Below are positions 33,013-44,208 of a stretch of DNA of 64,000 nucleotides, in pieces; within the stretch, counting starts at the first letter, position 1; each line of letters starts with the position of its first letter. The stretch is from Oidiodendron maius Zn (Eukaryota > Ascomycota > Leotiomycetes > Myxotrichaceae): NCBI GenBank assembly GCA_000827325.1, contig KN832882.1, forward strand, positions 504,905 through 568,904, in the 5' to 3' direction. The position numbers and the translations under genes are program-made. The notes under the pieces are model-generated. The model did no database searches and was not told the DNA's origin. It saw only the letters and a program-made list of their open reading frames with translations.

Positions 33013-34156
33013 TTATAAACCACCAAACTCAAATTATATTTGATACCCAACAGGATATTTTTTGGTGGGACTGCCGTGTCTCCATATGATGAATCTGGGA
33101 ACCATTTATATAGTTACAGCTCATATGACTGAGGGAATGCGTTCTAGTTATACGTTCAAAAGAAGACTCGATACTCGCAGATTCTGCCCGATCTGCTTGA
33201 ATCGACATGATGCCCGAAATTGGAATGGGAAATAAATTGAGAGGAAATGGGCATCTATAAATTGCTGGATATCGTGAAGAGTCATGGGAAGGCAAAGGAA
33301 AATATTTAAATACAGAAGCGTATACTTACTCAGATTTAAAAGCTACGTAGCGGCATCCTACACTCGGTCAGCTGCCGTGATAACCAGGACATGACGCTGG
33401 AAATATTCGGATATGAGGGCTTGGCTTTAGTGCCAAGATATCCAGGATTCACGTGGTCACTTCATAGACGGCAGTAACCGGCAGAAGTGTCGGGAGATGT
33501 AGAGTTGACGAGGAGAATTGCTCGAATATGAAGGCCAGGAACATGTCAGTGGCGAACTTGGGCACGGAGTTATGTCAGGATCTGGCCATACCAGAACCAC
33601 TATCGGCTGTCCAGGACGGATTGTGATAATATCGATGGAACAAGGCAATCTGCGGATACTATCGGGATGGCCTGGCTTCGTATCGCCAAAGTGGAAGTTT
33701 GAAGGCACTTTGTACCATGCGACCATTTTCGCGTTGTCTCTGGCAATCTCGTAACTCTCTGTAATCACCACAAATAATTATAGACTTCAACTTCACAAAA
33801 GCATTTTGATTTCCGATTACGGCATTGATTTGGGAAGAGCCTTTTCGCTCAAAAAGATTTATCCATTCTTTTCATAGAAATTTTTGCAATAAAGCAGACA
33901 TAATTAACACCCATGCTCATCAGTGTCCGGCTCAAGGACAGCTTTGCAGGGTTTTTGGTCCAACAGACACCACTGCACCTGCAGTAAGAAGAACACTAGA
34001 TAGAGTAGAGGCCACTTGGACACTGTTTTCGTATTATCATGACTGAACTTCTATTGTCATAAGTCACCCTTGCCTGTCAGTGTCTATCTCTAGAAGCGGA
34101 TCGCGATCCAAGAATTATTGACGTCATCTCGGTACATGCTGGCTGTTCCCACCGCC
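33013..34156. other. Intergenic, no supported gene
   Basis: ORFs at 33295-33029 (-), 33771-33457 (-) and 33518-33754 (+) overlap on opposite strands and show no family motif. 33800-34060 is also empty. Confidence 0.4.
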
Positions 34157-34642
34157 TTAATCTGACGGGAGCTGAAGATTTGGCGGGAACGCATCCAAAA
34201 CCACTCGTAGTGTAACATCATGCTCAAGTGCCGCCTTGAGGGCGCTAAGCAGGAAGGTAAAGCCGCCCGTGGATTGAATAGCCTTGTTCACTTGGTTGTC
34301 GGCGTCTCCTGTGAAGCCGGTCTCCGTTATGCGTAGGTAAGTCGAATCGTCATCGTGCGGTACAAATTGAAAGACAACCGTGCTAGGGCCGGATTTGTCG
34401 TACTGGTCCCATGTAAATCGGATTTGTTTGTCGGGCTGGACTTCTTTAACATTGATGTTTACTGAGTGGTTGTACATCTCCCAAGTCCAGGTGAGCTCGG
34501 CATTCTCTACCATTCTCCCGGTACTCTTCGTATACCAAAACCGGGTGGTGATGGATGGGTCAGCCAGTGCCTCGAAGACGTCGTGCGGAGATCTTCTGAT
34601 GAGATTTCCAACGTTCACGGACGGCTCTTGTGTCAACTCCAT
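34157..34642 (-). CDS. SRPBCC / AHSA1-like (START-fold) protein
   Basis: 161 residues, single exon, complete. Order of motifs: VGNLIRRSPHDVFEALADPS (strand 1 plus helix), ITTRFWYTKSTGRM, LTWTWEMYNHSVNINV, then EVQPDKQIRFTWD and a C-terminal long helix (TGGFTFLLSALKAALEHDV). This is the Activator-of-Hsp90-ATPase-homolog-1-like group of small cytosolic ligand-binding proteins. Such proteins bind hydrophobic ligands or act as cyclases in some metabolite clusters. The role here is unknown. Confidence 0.85.
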   Translation of the reverse strand: MELTQEPSVNVGNLIRRSPHDVFEALADPSITTRFWYTKSTGRMVENAELTWTWEMYNHSVNINVKEVQPDKQIRFTWDQYDKSGPSTVVFQFVPHDDDSTYLRITETGFTGDADNQVNKAIQSTGGFTFLLSALKAALEHDVTLRVVLDAFPPNLQLPSD

Positions 34643-35060
34643 CGTGATGTATTTATCTTTCGTCGGAGATATGTAGCCTGAAAGCCAAGTCTTCTAACAG
34701 ATCTCGATCAGGGTTATGTTAAGGTCCACCATCGGTCGGAGATTTTATAGGGGTTTTCATGGTGGATTCAGGCGGGGCAAAATTACCCCGCTCTCTGGAT
34801 GATGTATAGAATCCGACTCTACTTTGCAGACGGTGCAAAAACCACAAAACTCACCTTGACGACTTTTCCTTTGCCTACGCATTTTATTTTGCCTACCGTG
34901 GCACTCCCAATTCTATAAAAATCCCAAAGCAGGCAATTCTTCACCTAAACACCACAAGCTAGTATGGCTGCCCTTAGATTCTTATGGAAAGACTAGACAT
35001 TCTTCTCGTCAATCACGTATAATACGTACCGTCTGTCTGATGGAATCGCACCGATGACAT
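34643..35060. other. Intergenic, likely promoter of SRPBCC gene
   Basis: No ORF of note. A GATTTTATAGGGG word near 34740 might be a TATA-like element about 100 bases upstream. Confidence 0.35.
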
Positions 35061-35665
35061 GCAGTGCTCCTGCAACCGCATCACCTGAGGACCGAAGTAT
35101 TCCTGTCTATCCTTAGCGGCGTCCATGATCGGACCAGCTACAAAGAAATCAAGTCCGATCCCTCCCTCGAATTGGCTCGGAAGGCGTTCTCTGTGAGAAC
35201 AGCCGGATCCCGTAGCAAGTTCTTCAGATGCACTAGATGTTTCTGATGTCGAGCCAGGCGGTGCGTAAAAGGCGTAGAGATTTCTGGGACATATGCAACT
35301 AGTAGAACAGCCCCGGGCCGAACAGTGTTCTGTTCATGAATATCGAAATGAAGCAAGACAATAGAATTCAGCCCAATGCTCAGGATTTTGCAGACAAGGC
35401 GGGCCTTCTCTCGACAGACGTCAACGAGCTCGCCATAAGTTAACTTGTCTTCTCTCTGAGCATCATGTGAGTAAAAAGGAATAGCATCTGCATGGAGAGT
35501 GCATAGAGCAGCTCTTTCAAGCATATGGGCAATATTTTGAGCGGCTATTTGAGATCTATGATCGTCTAAGGTGAGTGGGCAGCGATGAGAGTAGGTCTGC
35601 GAGCTATGGGTGCTACGAACGGCATGGAGCTTTTCAGACGATGCAGACGACAGTCTTAAATATTA
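35061..35665 (-). pseudogene. Truncated adenylation domain of an NRPS-like/acyl-activating protein
   Basis: The minus-strand open frame from about 35665 to 35138 contains KLTYGELVDVCREKARLV, IVLLHFDIHEQNTV, VLLVAYVPEISTPFTH and KHLVHLKNLLRDPAVLTE. This is the order of the first 120 residues of the AMP-binding domain in fungal NRPS-like (A-T-reductase) proteins: an ITYxEL core, HxxxHxxNT, VxPxxSTPF, then the LLxxPxCLT strand. The frame ends before the TSGSTG loop, and no thiolation or reductase domain follows. It is a 5' fragment, next to an aldo-keto reductase and 6 kb from the prenyltransferase. Confidence 0.6.
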
Positions 35666-36243
35666 AGCCGAATACCTTGTTAATTCACGGCAAATTGTTT
35701 CATTAAACACTGGTACATCATGTGCTTTCATTCTCGTACGTGTTTCAAGCGGGTCTCGCACGCTTGAACACTGCGGTGCTTTCTATCCGGCCCACAGGCA
35801 ACTTTCAGAGGGGAGATGGGATCCTCGAGAATGGCCTCTTAGCCTGCCGTCGTCGAAAGGCATCGTCGAGAGAGTATTATAGTCGCCGGTGGGTAGGCTC
35901 GTTTTTACTCCACGTGCCTGCTAGAGTATAGCCGCGCTGGCCACAAACACAATGTATGAAGATTAGTTTAGCGCCGCTAAAAAGAACCATTAAGCTGCTA
36001 GTTTAAACTAATACTAGGAAGCAGAAGTGGTTAAATCGTAGTTGCTTGCTTAAACTAACTAACCAGGGCGCAAAGAGGTTATAAGGGTAATCCAGGGCTC
36101 GAGCGATGATAAAGCAGCCACTCCCTGGCTGGTCACCTCACTCCCCACCACAGTATGCCTCAAATCTTTTCTATTTTACGGTGGTGAAAGGTCGACTAGG
36201 CATTTGCCTTTCTTTGAAGCTACAGCGCTAAAGAATTACTACT
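35666..36243. other. Intergenic
   Basis: No gene. 35985-36060 has repeated TTTAAACTAA/TTAAACTAAC words, which look repeat-derived. Confidence 0.4.
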
Positions 36244-37337
36244 CTATTGTGGTGCGAGAGTCTTCCAGAGACCATCCATGATGGAGACGACATTCTCGGG
36301 CAGAGGGCCTTTGCCAATGGACTCGACGTTCATTACAATCTGGTCCAGCTTGCTTGCCCCTAATATTACTCCATCTTGTGAGCCAAGCTTCGAGTGGTAG
36401 CAGATCCATCGCAGAGTGGCTTCCGTCTTCGAGATGTTGAGCGGCTGGAGCGTTTCCGTCAACTTGAAAATGGCGTCGTGAAGTTCCTTCTTATCGAACA
36501 GCTTCTTGAGAGTTGGAGCCGCGTGGCTACTTTCATCGAAACGCGTTCCCTCGATATCTCCTGCTGTGAATCTGCCGGTGAGAAATCCGCCGGCGAGAGG
36601 GCTAGAGGTGATTGCGTCAGCAGGGCCAGCAACTAAAATGCGGATCTAGCTTCTCCCACCTGTGTGCGTTAAACACGATGCCATGCTTGTGCAAGATGTC
36701 AAACAAGGGTTCCGCCTCGCGCTTCACCAGATTGTAAAAGCCCTGGTAGACGGTAGGTTTGATGTAGTTTTCGCGCTCGCAGATCTCGATCAGTTTGATA
36801 AGAACATCAGGGGGATAGTTGCACACTCCGAGCTATGGCGGAAGAGTTAGCACTTGACATTTTAGGTGGGTAGTACGCAGATGCTAGCACCTGCTCAAAC
36901 CGGCCAGCCTTGTACTGCTCGTTAAGAGCGCGAGCCTGCTCCTCCAGAGGCGTGGATTTGTCCACTGCGTGGCAGTGAAGCACATTGATCTTTTGGCTCT
37001 GCTTCAATTGTAACCGCTCGATACTGGTGCTGATTGATTTCTCAATTGCCTCGGGCTTCAGCGTACCACTAGCCTCCACGCTTGTAACGAAAATCTTGGT
37101 GTCAATGGCGAAGCCATCTCCCGCAGCGCCACACTCGCCCAGCAGACGCTCGGAAGCTCCCATGTTCGTTGACGGATATAGACCAGCTGTGTCAAGAGTC
37201 GTAATGCCATGGGACTTGAGTACTTTGAGAAGGTCGTTGACATCCTTGACAGTTGCGAACTTGTCACCAAGGCTGGCGGTTCCGAAGATTAGTTTGGGGC
37301 GAGGGTGCGACATGATGGATCTGGAGGTCGATATCAA
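36244..37337 (-). CDS. Aldo-keto reductase (AKR7-like)
   Basis: Three exons (37337-36891, 36832-36660, 36601-36244) with two 58-bp introns, 325 residues. Splicing restores the barrel: FEQ joins LGVCNYPPDV, and FNAH joins SPLAGGFLTGRF. The catalytic tetrad can be seen: Asp in TTLDTAGLYP, Tyr in the same motif, Lys in AIDTKIF, and His in NVLHCHAVD. ASERLLGECG is the usual helix after strand 2, and the C-terminus holds the cofactor-binding ILGASKLDQ. This is an NADPH-dependent aldehyde/ketone reductase of the aflatoxin-aldehyde-reductase group. The ATG at 37313 is an alternative start. It could serve the nearby metabolite locus or be a general detoxifying enzyme. Confidence 0.87.
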
Positions 37338-38839
37338 CCTTGAGAAAGCAATTTTGAAAAATATATATATATTTATTAAAAAAATTATATGTAGGTAATT
37401 GTAGTGTTTGTGTCTTTGTGTTGCAAGAATAGAGTGAGTGGCTTATAGCAAAGGGATGTACCATGGTAGATGGCCTGTGCGCCATACAAATTTTGCAGCG
37501 AACCTTCACCAGGAGGGGTCTTATAAGGTGGGGGCTCATAGCGAAGGAGGGGCTTATATGCCAGTTTATACGGCATTGCACGTTGGCATGTTGGAGCGAA
37601 GAAAGCCATGCAATGCAGTTGGAACGGGCAAGGGTCGTGTAATGCAGCTAGAAGTTAAGACCATAACGATCTTCATTTTTAATGCCTTAGTAGGCAGGTA
37701 AATGTTAGATGCGCAGAACTGAGTGCCGTATCTCGCTCGAAAGGTGCGAGAAGCCACAAGAGTGCTGACAGTCTGTTTGGCCTCGAATTCCCCACCAGCT
37801 GCATACAGAAGTCCCAACCACTCCACCAGCTCTGGTAACCTCCTGGCCTGCTACACAGTAGGATGTCAGAGCCTGTTATCCAATGCACCCCTTCACGTGG
37901 GGCTACATGCAGTGTTTTATCTCAATCTCCACATAGCCCACCCTTCACAGTACATTAAAAATACTAAGCTCTTAAAGGAGAATTTAGCTTTACTTTATAT
38001 ATATATATACTTAATACAATTAAACCTTACTATAAGTATAGTTTTAAGAGTTTTCCTTAAGTATATAGCCTATATACTTGTATTAAGCGCATTACTAATA
38101 GTGAAAAATTCTAGTAACGGTGATGCTTATCCCAGAACTAGAGTGGTCAAGGTGTAACTCCGAAGTACTCCGACTGTAAGTAAGCATCGCTATAATGAAT
38201 CTTATAGGCTGGATTGTTCAAGAACGAATAGTAGGGGAGGCCTGTAAAGGCGCTAGTTCTGGACTGCAGGTTGAAGGGATATATAGTAAGTACTGTAATA
38301 TAGCAGCGGAACATCCGCCGCGTGGCAGGGTCACTAACCCTGAATTGGAAAGGGCCTCGATTTAGCCAGTCCCAACTATAACAGATAGGTCTGCTGTGAG
38401 AGACTAGGTGATTCTTAATCACTCCACCACCTTACTTTAGATTCATAACAATGTTCGGTACTTTAAGGCTGGAGAGAACCAGTCCCTCTGAATACATCCT
38501 ATAACCCGCAAATGCACCGTTTAGGTCTGGGGGGGCCAGAACAAAATAATATGATTGGCCTGCAATCGCTGCAGATCCAGGAAGGCAAGCTGCACCAATT
38601 TTTTTTTCTAAACCTAGGCCATCATCATATTGTCTGCATACACTGTCGGGGGAGTCTGGTGATTGATAGTAACCCTACCCAAAACCCAACCTAATTCCAC
38701 CCTACTGATCCAACCCATCCAACTCTGCCGGTCTAATAACAGCCTCAACGACCTCACTCCCCGTCCCATCAACCTCAGCCCCCGGCTCATCGATCTTCCT
38801 CGCCATAGCATCATCTAGCATGCCTCTTAATCTACTAAC
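37338..38839. other. Repeat-rich intergenic region
   Basis: The word AGGGGCTTATATGCCAG near 37550 is shared with 714-730 on the other strand. AT microsatellites occur near 37362 and 37999. The unique-looking GC-normal block 38110-38430 could be an LTR or a solo repeat but no terminal pair was found. No gene is supported. Confidence 0.4.
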
Positions 38840-39103
38840 CTAAACACCGATTCTCGCCCGCCCACGAAGACGCAACCAGCAGTCGACGACGAGGTTGCGA
38901 CCGAGGGTGTCGAGTCTGATAGGACCGGAGAAGAGGAGGGCGGTGTAGGCATTGAATGCTATTTCTCTTGTTAGTTCGTGGCTCTGAGGTTTGATGTAAG
39001 TCGTTAGCATGCCATCTGCGACTGCTGACACTATTCTCACCGTCGCGTTTGCTTCCTCAGCCCTGCCATTAGCCCGACCGTAGAATTTGTGAAACGTCGG
39101 CAT
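38840..39103 (-). other. Small unrecognised ORF, 87 residues
   Basis: MPTFHKFYGRANGRAEEANA... and LTREIAFNAYTALLFSGPIR read like real protein, and a second acidic minus-strand frame (38821-38703) could be a further exon. No family was recognised and no splice was settled. Confidence 0.3.
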
Positions 39104-39635
39104 TCTTGGTGTTTGTCAGAAACGCGTCAAGAGCACCAACAAAGATTAGATTGAGTACGAGAAGATTCGAGACCAGCGATAAAGTGTAGATTGTTGGGGA
39201 CGAGTCCCTCTTTGGGGGATGGCCATTCGAGCCTCGAGGTATGTTCAGCTTCTAACTATGAACCTTTCTTTTGAACTAATCTTTAGCCGCTTGCAATGAG
39301 GGCGGGAGGTGGCGAAGCCGCTCCACAAAGAAGCAATTAGAGCTGAGAATATTTCTGACGCGTGGACCATGAGATTGTCTCCCCATGAAAATGCTTCACC
39401 TTCTTTAACTACAACATTTGAAACGCTTATAAAGTATATTAACAATCTTTTAATGGAGCTATTTGAAGTTTAAGTCACAAGAATATCGTTAAGGTAAAAA
39501 TAAATGTCAAGCGTAAATAATGTCGGCCGGGTCTCCCACACAGACCATCTCACAGCCAATATATTTAGTCACCGAACACAGTTGAGGGACTAATGCCTAG
39601 CGGCCTAAAATTATTCTATTAAGTCATATCCAGGC
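39104..39635. other. Intergenic
   Basis: No supported gene; the minus ORF 39445-39245 has no recognisable content. Confidence 0.4.
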
Positions 39636-40719
39636 TCATGCTCTCAGACTCCTTGCCTTCATATATTCATAGTCAGGCATCGCGGCTCTCACCAGTTTCT
39701 CCATATGCCTACCTATTTTCTCTCCGAACTCTTCGCGCCATGTTTTTGCCTCCATGCCAATGTCTATATTGGTTGAGGTCTTCTCTAGTAGGATCCCAGA
39801 GGATTCATTCAGTGTCGACAGCATTCTCCTTTCGATGTCGCTGGGAGGGTAATTCTGACCTAGGTCGTTTGTCGCAGGTTCCCATTCAAACTTCAACTTT
39901 GCCGGGTCCAGCCCGGCGAGTTTGGTAAATTTTAGAACAACTTCCGGCTTCAATATTACGTCGTCGGCTTCTAGAACAATTGGCTGTAGCAGAGTCAGAA
40001 CAGAATTGACACTGGATTACATGAGAAGAACTCACCCAGATATTATCTCCGTCTATGTCTACTCCGGATTTTCCAAACTGCACAGACCAATAATCATAAA
40101 GTGAACGAGTGTAACGAAACGTCATCATAACATCGCACTGGAAGATATGCTCCCGCTCAAGGTCGATCAGCTTAATATCCCTCATCGCTCGGTACTGGGA
40201 AGGGAAAACCAGAGCTGGGTGTCTAATGAGGAACGTAGGCAGCCAATCCCGGAGGTACTCATCGGGAAAGAGCGTCTCGTTCAGACGCGAGCGAGTTGAT
40301 TCTGGGCCATATCTTGAAGGAACCTTAACAGTCCAAGGGTGTTCATGGGTACTTCCACGGCCGTAAACTCTGCGAGACGTAGGCTCAATCAAGAATACCG
40401 CGTGCTCCTTGACGAAAGCAATCTTCCCATTTGTCTGTGCGCTCTGTGTGTAATTCTCCAAGTTGTCGAAACATCCTTGGACTCTCTCAATTATCTGCTT
40501 TCTGTGGTCTTCACTCCATTCTTCTATATGCTTCTCCCGAAGACCAAGCTCAACTTCCAATCGAGCGGCTGGGCCAAAGAAGTATCCCCCACCAAATGCG
40601 CCAGGTAGATGACGGGCAACATCTGGCTGGTCATTCAAGGCCAGTATTCGTACAAGCAGATTTGATGCTGTGCGTGGATGGGTTATTAAGAAAAGGCGGT
40701 GAGGTTGGCCGATTCCCAT
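39636..40719 (-). CDS. Sulfotransferase-like P-loop protein
   Basis: Exons 40719-40036 and 39983-39636 with a 52-bp intron (GTGAGT..ACAG), 343 residues. The start at 40719 (MGIGQPHRLFLITHPRTASN) puts the phosphosulfate/P-loop motif (HPRTASNLLVRIL) at residues 14-26, the normal position. The long open frame upstream of this ATG shows no family features. Downstream are FVKEHAVFL (the KxH strand), LPTFLIRHPALVFPSQYRAM (the 3'-phosphate-binding RHP..PSxYR region) and, after the splice, PIVLEADDVILKPEVVLKFTKLAGL. The pattern fits fungal sulfotransferase-family proteins of unknown substrate. PAPS-dependent sulfation is possible but not shown. Confidence 0.7.
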
Positions 40720-41760
40720 GTTACTTTGCGCTGAACGATTCACCTTTGGCAAGTTACGGGTTGGGCTGACTGAAAGGCTGCAGCTCGGTGAAGAGTCTCC
40801 GCAGATATGTAATATACAATCTGTCCCTGAGTAACGCAAGAATAAATATAGAAAGGTAGAAATATCTAGATGTTTATAATTCTCTGCTAAGACCTTCCAT
40901 TTCGGAGAAGTCCGCAAATCTTGGTCGTGTGGTGAAACATTATCCACTCGAGCACCAACGCCGTACTGTACTGCATATGATTTTGTTTTGCAATATAACA
41001 AACCAATCAAAGCCGTCAGATGTAGCAAATTTGAAGGAACACGATCTCAAGCCACAGATATTAAACATGGCATACGGGTTGATAGAACCCGTGACCACTG
41101 TGACCTCACAATTGCAGGGCGTTCTGAGGATGGCTACACTTTAACATCACTAAGCTCTCATAAATCAGAAATATGGACTAACATTCAAGCAGCTTAGTGA
41201 GGACTTACGACTCGCGCGACAAGAGAGCGGGAGCAAGTCTATCTCAAGTTCACAAGGCGCATGTATTTTGGAAGGGAACGCACAATTGTAGTATTTGGGA
41301 ACAGATCGAGGCTTAGGACAGATTCATCTATGCCTGCACAGCCTGGGTGCATAAGAAGCCGATGGTGAGTACACGGGGCTTTGAATATCGCGAAATGAAC
41401 TAACAGGACTGTCTAGGAGGACGCCCATGAGTCAGCTTCACGGACCTCGATACGTGATAAATATGTAGATATGGGCGGCTATATCTGAATGACGGCCAAA
41501 ACAATCCTACCACCTCGAATGATGAAGGTGCTAATCAAGAGAGCTGCATATGGGCCACATGTTTTCAAAGTCTTCCGATCGACGTGCTGGTACAAGTGAC
41601 CTTCTGCTACAAACTTGGCGTACCTTCCGATATAGATCCTGTTGGATAAGGGCGCCTAAGATCCTTATAGCCTGTGCCTACTAGCCATAGGGTGTTGCAG
41701 CCTAATTATATGACTCTTAGGGATACTTATCAGGGTGGCTAGAGTGGCTTTAAGGCTATA
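40720..41760. other. Intergenic before pogo element
   Basis: Promoter of the sulfotransferase-like gene, then nothing recognisable. The upstream extension of the sulfotransferase frame to 41028 lacks family features. Confidence 0.4.
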
Positions 41761-43689
41761 CAGTAAAACCTCGCTATAAGCATACGATCGGGACTAGAGA
41801 TTGTATGCTTATAAGTCAGGTATGCTTATATTCAGGTATATACATGATTTAAGTAAGGGGGGATAAAACCACCTGTTTATTTATTCTGAAAGAAGCTATT
41901 AATAGTCGTCTGCCTCTTTAACTGATGTTGTTTCTGTATATACCTTCTATCAGCTTGATCAAGAGCCTGTATAAACAATTTAGCACTATCCTCTTGCTGT
42001 ATTTCAAATAGCTTTAGTGTTTCGAGTGCTTTAATAGCATCATTAATAGAGACCTTTTCTTCTTTAATATCTCCTTCCTTAAGCTCTTCAATAATATCCT
42101 CTATATCAATACTATATCGATCTACTATAGACTCAAATATATCCTCCTCTTTATCCTCGATTACCTTATTTGGTAAAGAGATATATTCATCAACTAAAAG
42201 AAGTTCTGAAATATTTGGAAGCTATACCATTTAAGCCTATAGTTTGTCTCTTTCTTGTTATAAGTATTAATCCTCAGTCTTTTGATCTACTGGCTTCTTG
42301 ATTATTGTAGATTTCCACCAACACTTCTGAATCGTAGCCTCTGATACTCCTTGATCCTATACTAGCCTTGTCCATTATATAGCTTTAAGGAGGCTGATAG
42401 TCTGATTTGGATCCTTATTAGCCTTGTATTGCTGGAGTATATATACAACCCATTGTGCCCGGTATTGCAGCTTAAAGCCAGAAATTATACCTTGATCAAG
42501 AGGCTACCAATAAGACGTAGTATTAGCAGGGAGCCATTCGATTTGTATATTATTAAGGCCTTCAAGTCCACTAACCAATTATACTCCAAGATCATAACCA
42601 GAGAAGTTGTCTAATAATAACAAGACCTTCCTGTCTTCTGCTATCATTTTATTGTCTAGCCATCTTAAATACTCTTCCATTATAAGCCCTATCATCCACT
42701 TCAACTTGTTATATTGGTATTGAATATATAATAGCCTTTTGTTAATGTTTTTGAAACAATATGGATTCTTTGATTTACCAATAATTCAAGGCTGAAGCTT
42801 CTCTCCAGTAGCAGAGTATATAAGAGCAAGGGTAATTCAATCCTTACTCTTCTTTCCACCACTTCCAGGCATTGTTGCAAGTATACGATCAGGAGTAAGT
42901 TTCCAAAAGAGACTAGTTTCATCTATATTAAGGATATTATAAAGGTTATAGATTGTAGCAAGAGCATATACTTTCTCCATTTAGCTAATAGCTTCAGGGT
43001 TATAAATGTCTGTAGAGCTTGCTTCACTATATTAAACATATTCTCTGATTTTAAACCACTTTTTGAAGCCATCAAGCCAGCTATTTGAGAACTTAGGCTG
43101 CTGGTAGTCCTGATATTGTAGTAAAGACTTCTAGAGCTTAATAGCTTGTTCCTTGAGTATATCACCTGTAATCACTGCTCTTTTCTTCTGTATACTCTGC
43201 TACCACTTGTATAATGCACCTTCAAGCTCAGGCCAATCCCCTAATGATATCCTTTATGACTGTATCTTTGCTTTGTCTTTTTTCGGATCGAGATTGTCAA
43301 GGTAGTCGTATTTTGAAGAAAGGATTCAAGAGATCTGAGACTGATCAAGCTGATGGCCAGTCTCTTGATGAAACCAAGCAATAAGCTCGCCTTGGTGAGT
43401 AGAAGGGTGCTCTCTATTATGCCTACGGATAGTTATCTGCTTATCATTAGTGACTGCTCGACGCTTTCGAGGGAGACGACTTAATGTTGTTGTATTTGAT
43501 GCCATAACTGCTTAGCATATAAGAGGGAGAAAAGCAGTGTATTTGAAAAATCGGGACCGAAAAATCGTAAGCATATACTTAGCACAAAGGTTATGCTTAG
43601 CGCACACCAAAAAATCGCTCGGACCTAATGCTTCATGCTTAGCGATCAGGTATGCTTATCTACAGGATGCTTATAGAGAGGTTTTACTG
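41761..43689 (-). mobile_element. Pogo/Tigger-type DNA transposon, complete ends, dead transposase
   Basis: 1929 bp. The left end CAGTAAAACCTCGCTATAAG and the right end in reverse CAGTAAAACCTCTCTATAAG differ at one base and are flanked by TA on both sides (41759-41760 and 43690-43691). The minus-strand transposase starts at about 43504 with MASNTTTLSRLPRKRRAVTN. It continues through an HTH region (HPSTHQGELIAWFHQETGH), a CENP-B-like domain (WPELEGALYKW; WLDGFKKWFKI) and a remnant of the DDE region toward 42000, with at least four in-frame stops before 43100. The stops stand where CAA, CGA and TGG codons are expected, the signature of RIP. Not autonomous. Confidence 0.88.
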
Positions 43690-43691
43690 TA

Positions 43692-44208
43692 TATTAACGA
43701 GTATGCACCACTACTTGTGGTAGGCGAAATTGGTGTTGCTGGTTAATTTTTAAGGGACCGCGGGGTAGACCTGTGGCTTGTGTGGCTTTGCGGGATACAC
43801 TTAGAGAGCCATACCTGAAAAGCCAGAACCGGCTATTTCAAGGTGCCTTGGCCCATCTGCTCCCATCCCTCTTCCTCTTCTTCTATCCCTGTTAGAGTCG
43901 GGCGCTTTCGTGCCAGCCTGAATCAGCTGCACTGCCGCAGGAAGGCGGCTGGATCTTCGGTCACAACCAATGGGCGTTGCATCAGATGCCTCCGGAAAAA
44001 ACCTCCCGATGAGAGCATTGGGCGGAGCCTTGCGTGACAAAACCTGGTGCCAAAACCTGGCGCCAGAACTCCACCTGTTAGAAGGTGCAAAACCGAGCTA
44101 TATGTTGAACGTCTCCCCCAAGCCTAAAGTTCGAGACGACGGAAGAATTCTAGGAAGCGTTCGTCGAAAACTCTAGTGCTCGCCGTCCGGTTAATCAGAG
44201 CTGCCGGC
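43692..44208. other. Intergenic before the Clr5-ankyrin gene
   Basis: Overlapping ORFs on both strands (44040-43801, 43970-44176) have no recognisable content. Probable promoter and leader of the next gene. Confidence 0.4.

Noticed and set aside
38110-38430. LTR of a retrotransposon
   Set aside because: GC-normal and repeat-like, but no second copy, TG..CA ends or target duplication was found in the window.
40720-41028. Longer N-terminus for the sulfotransferase-like protein (start at 41028)
   Set aside because: The extra 103 residues show no family features, and the ATG at 40719 puts the P-loop motif at its normal distance from the start.
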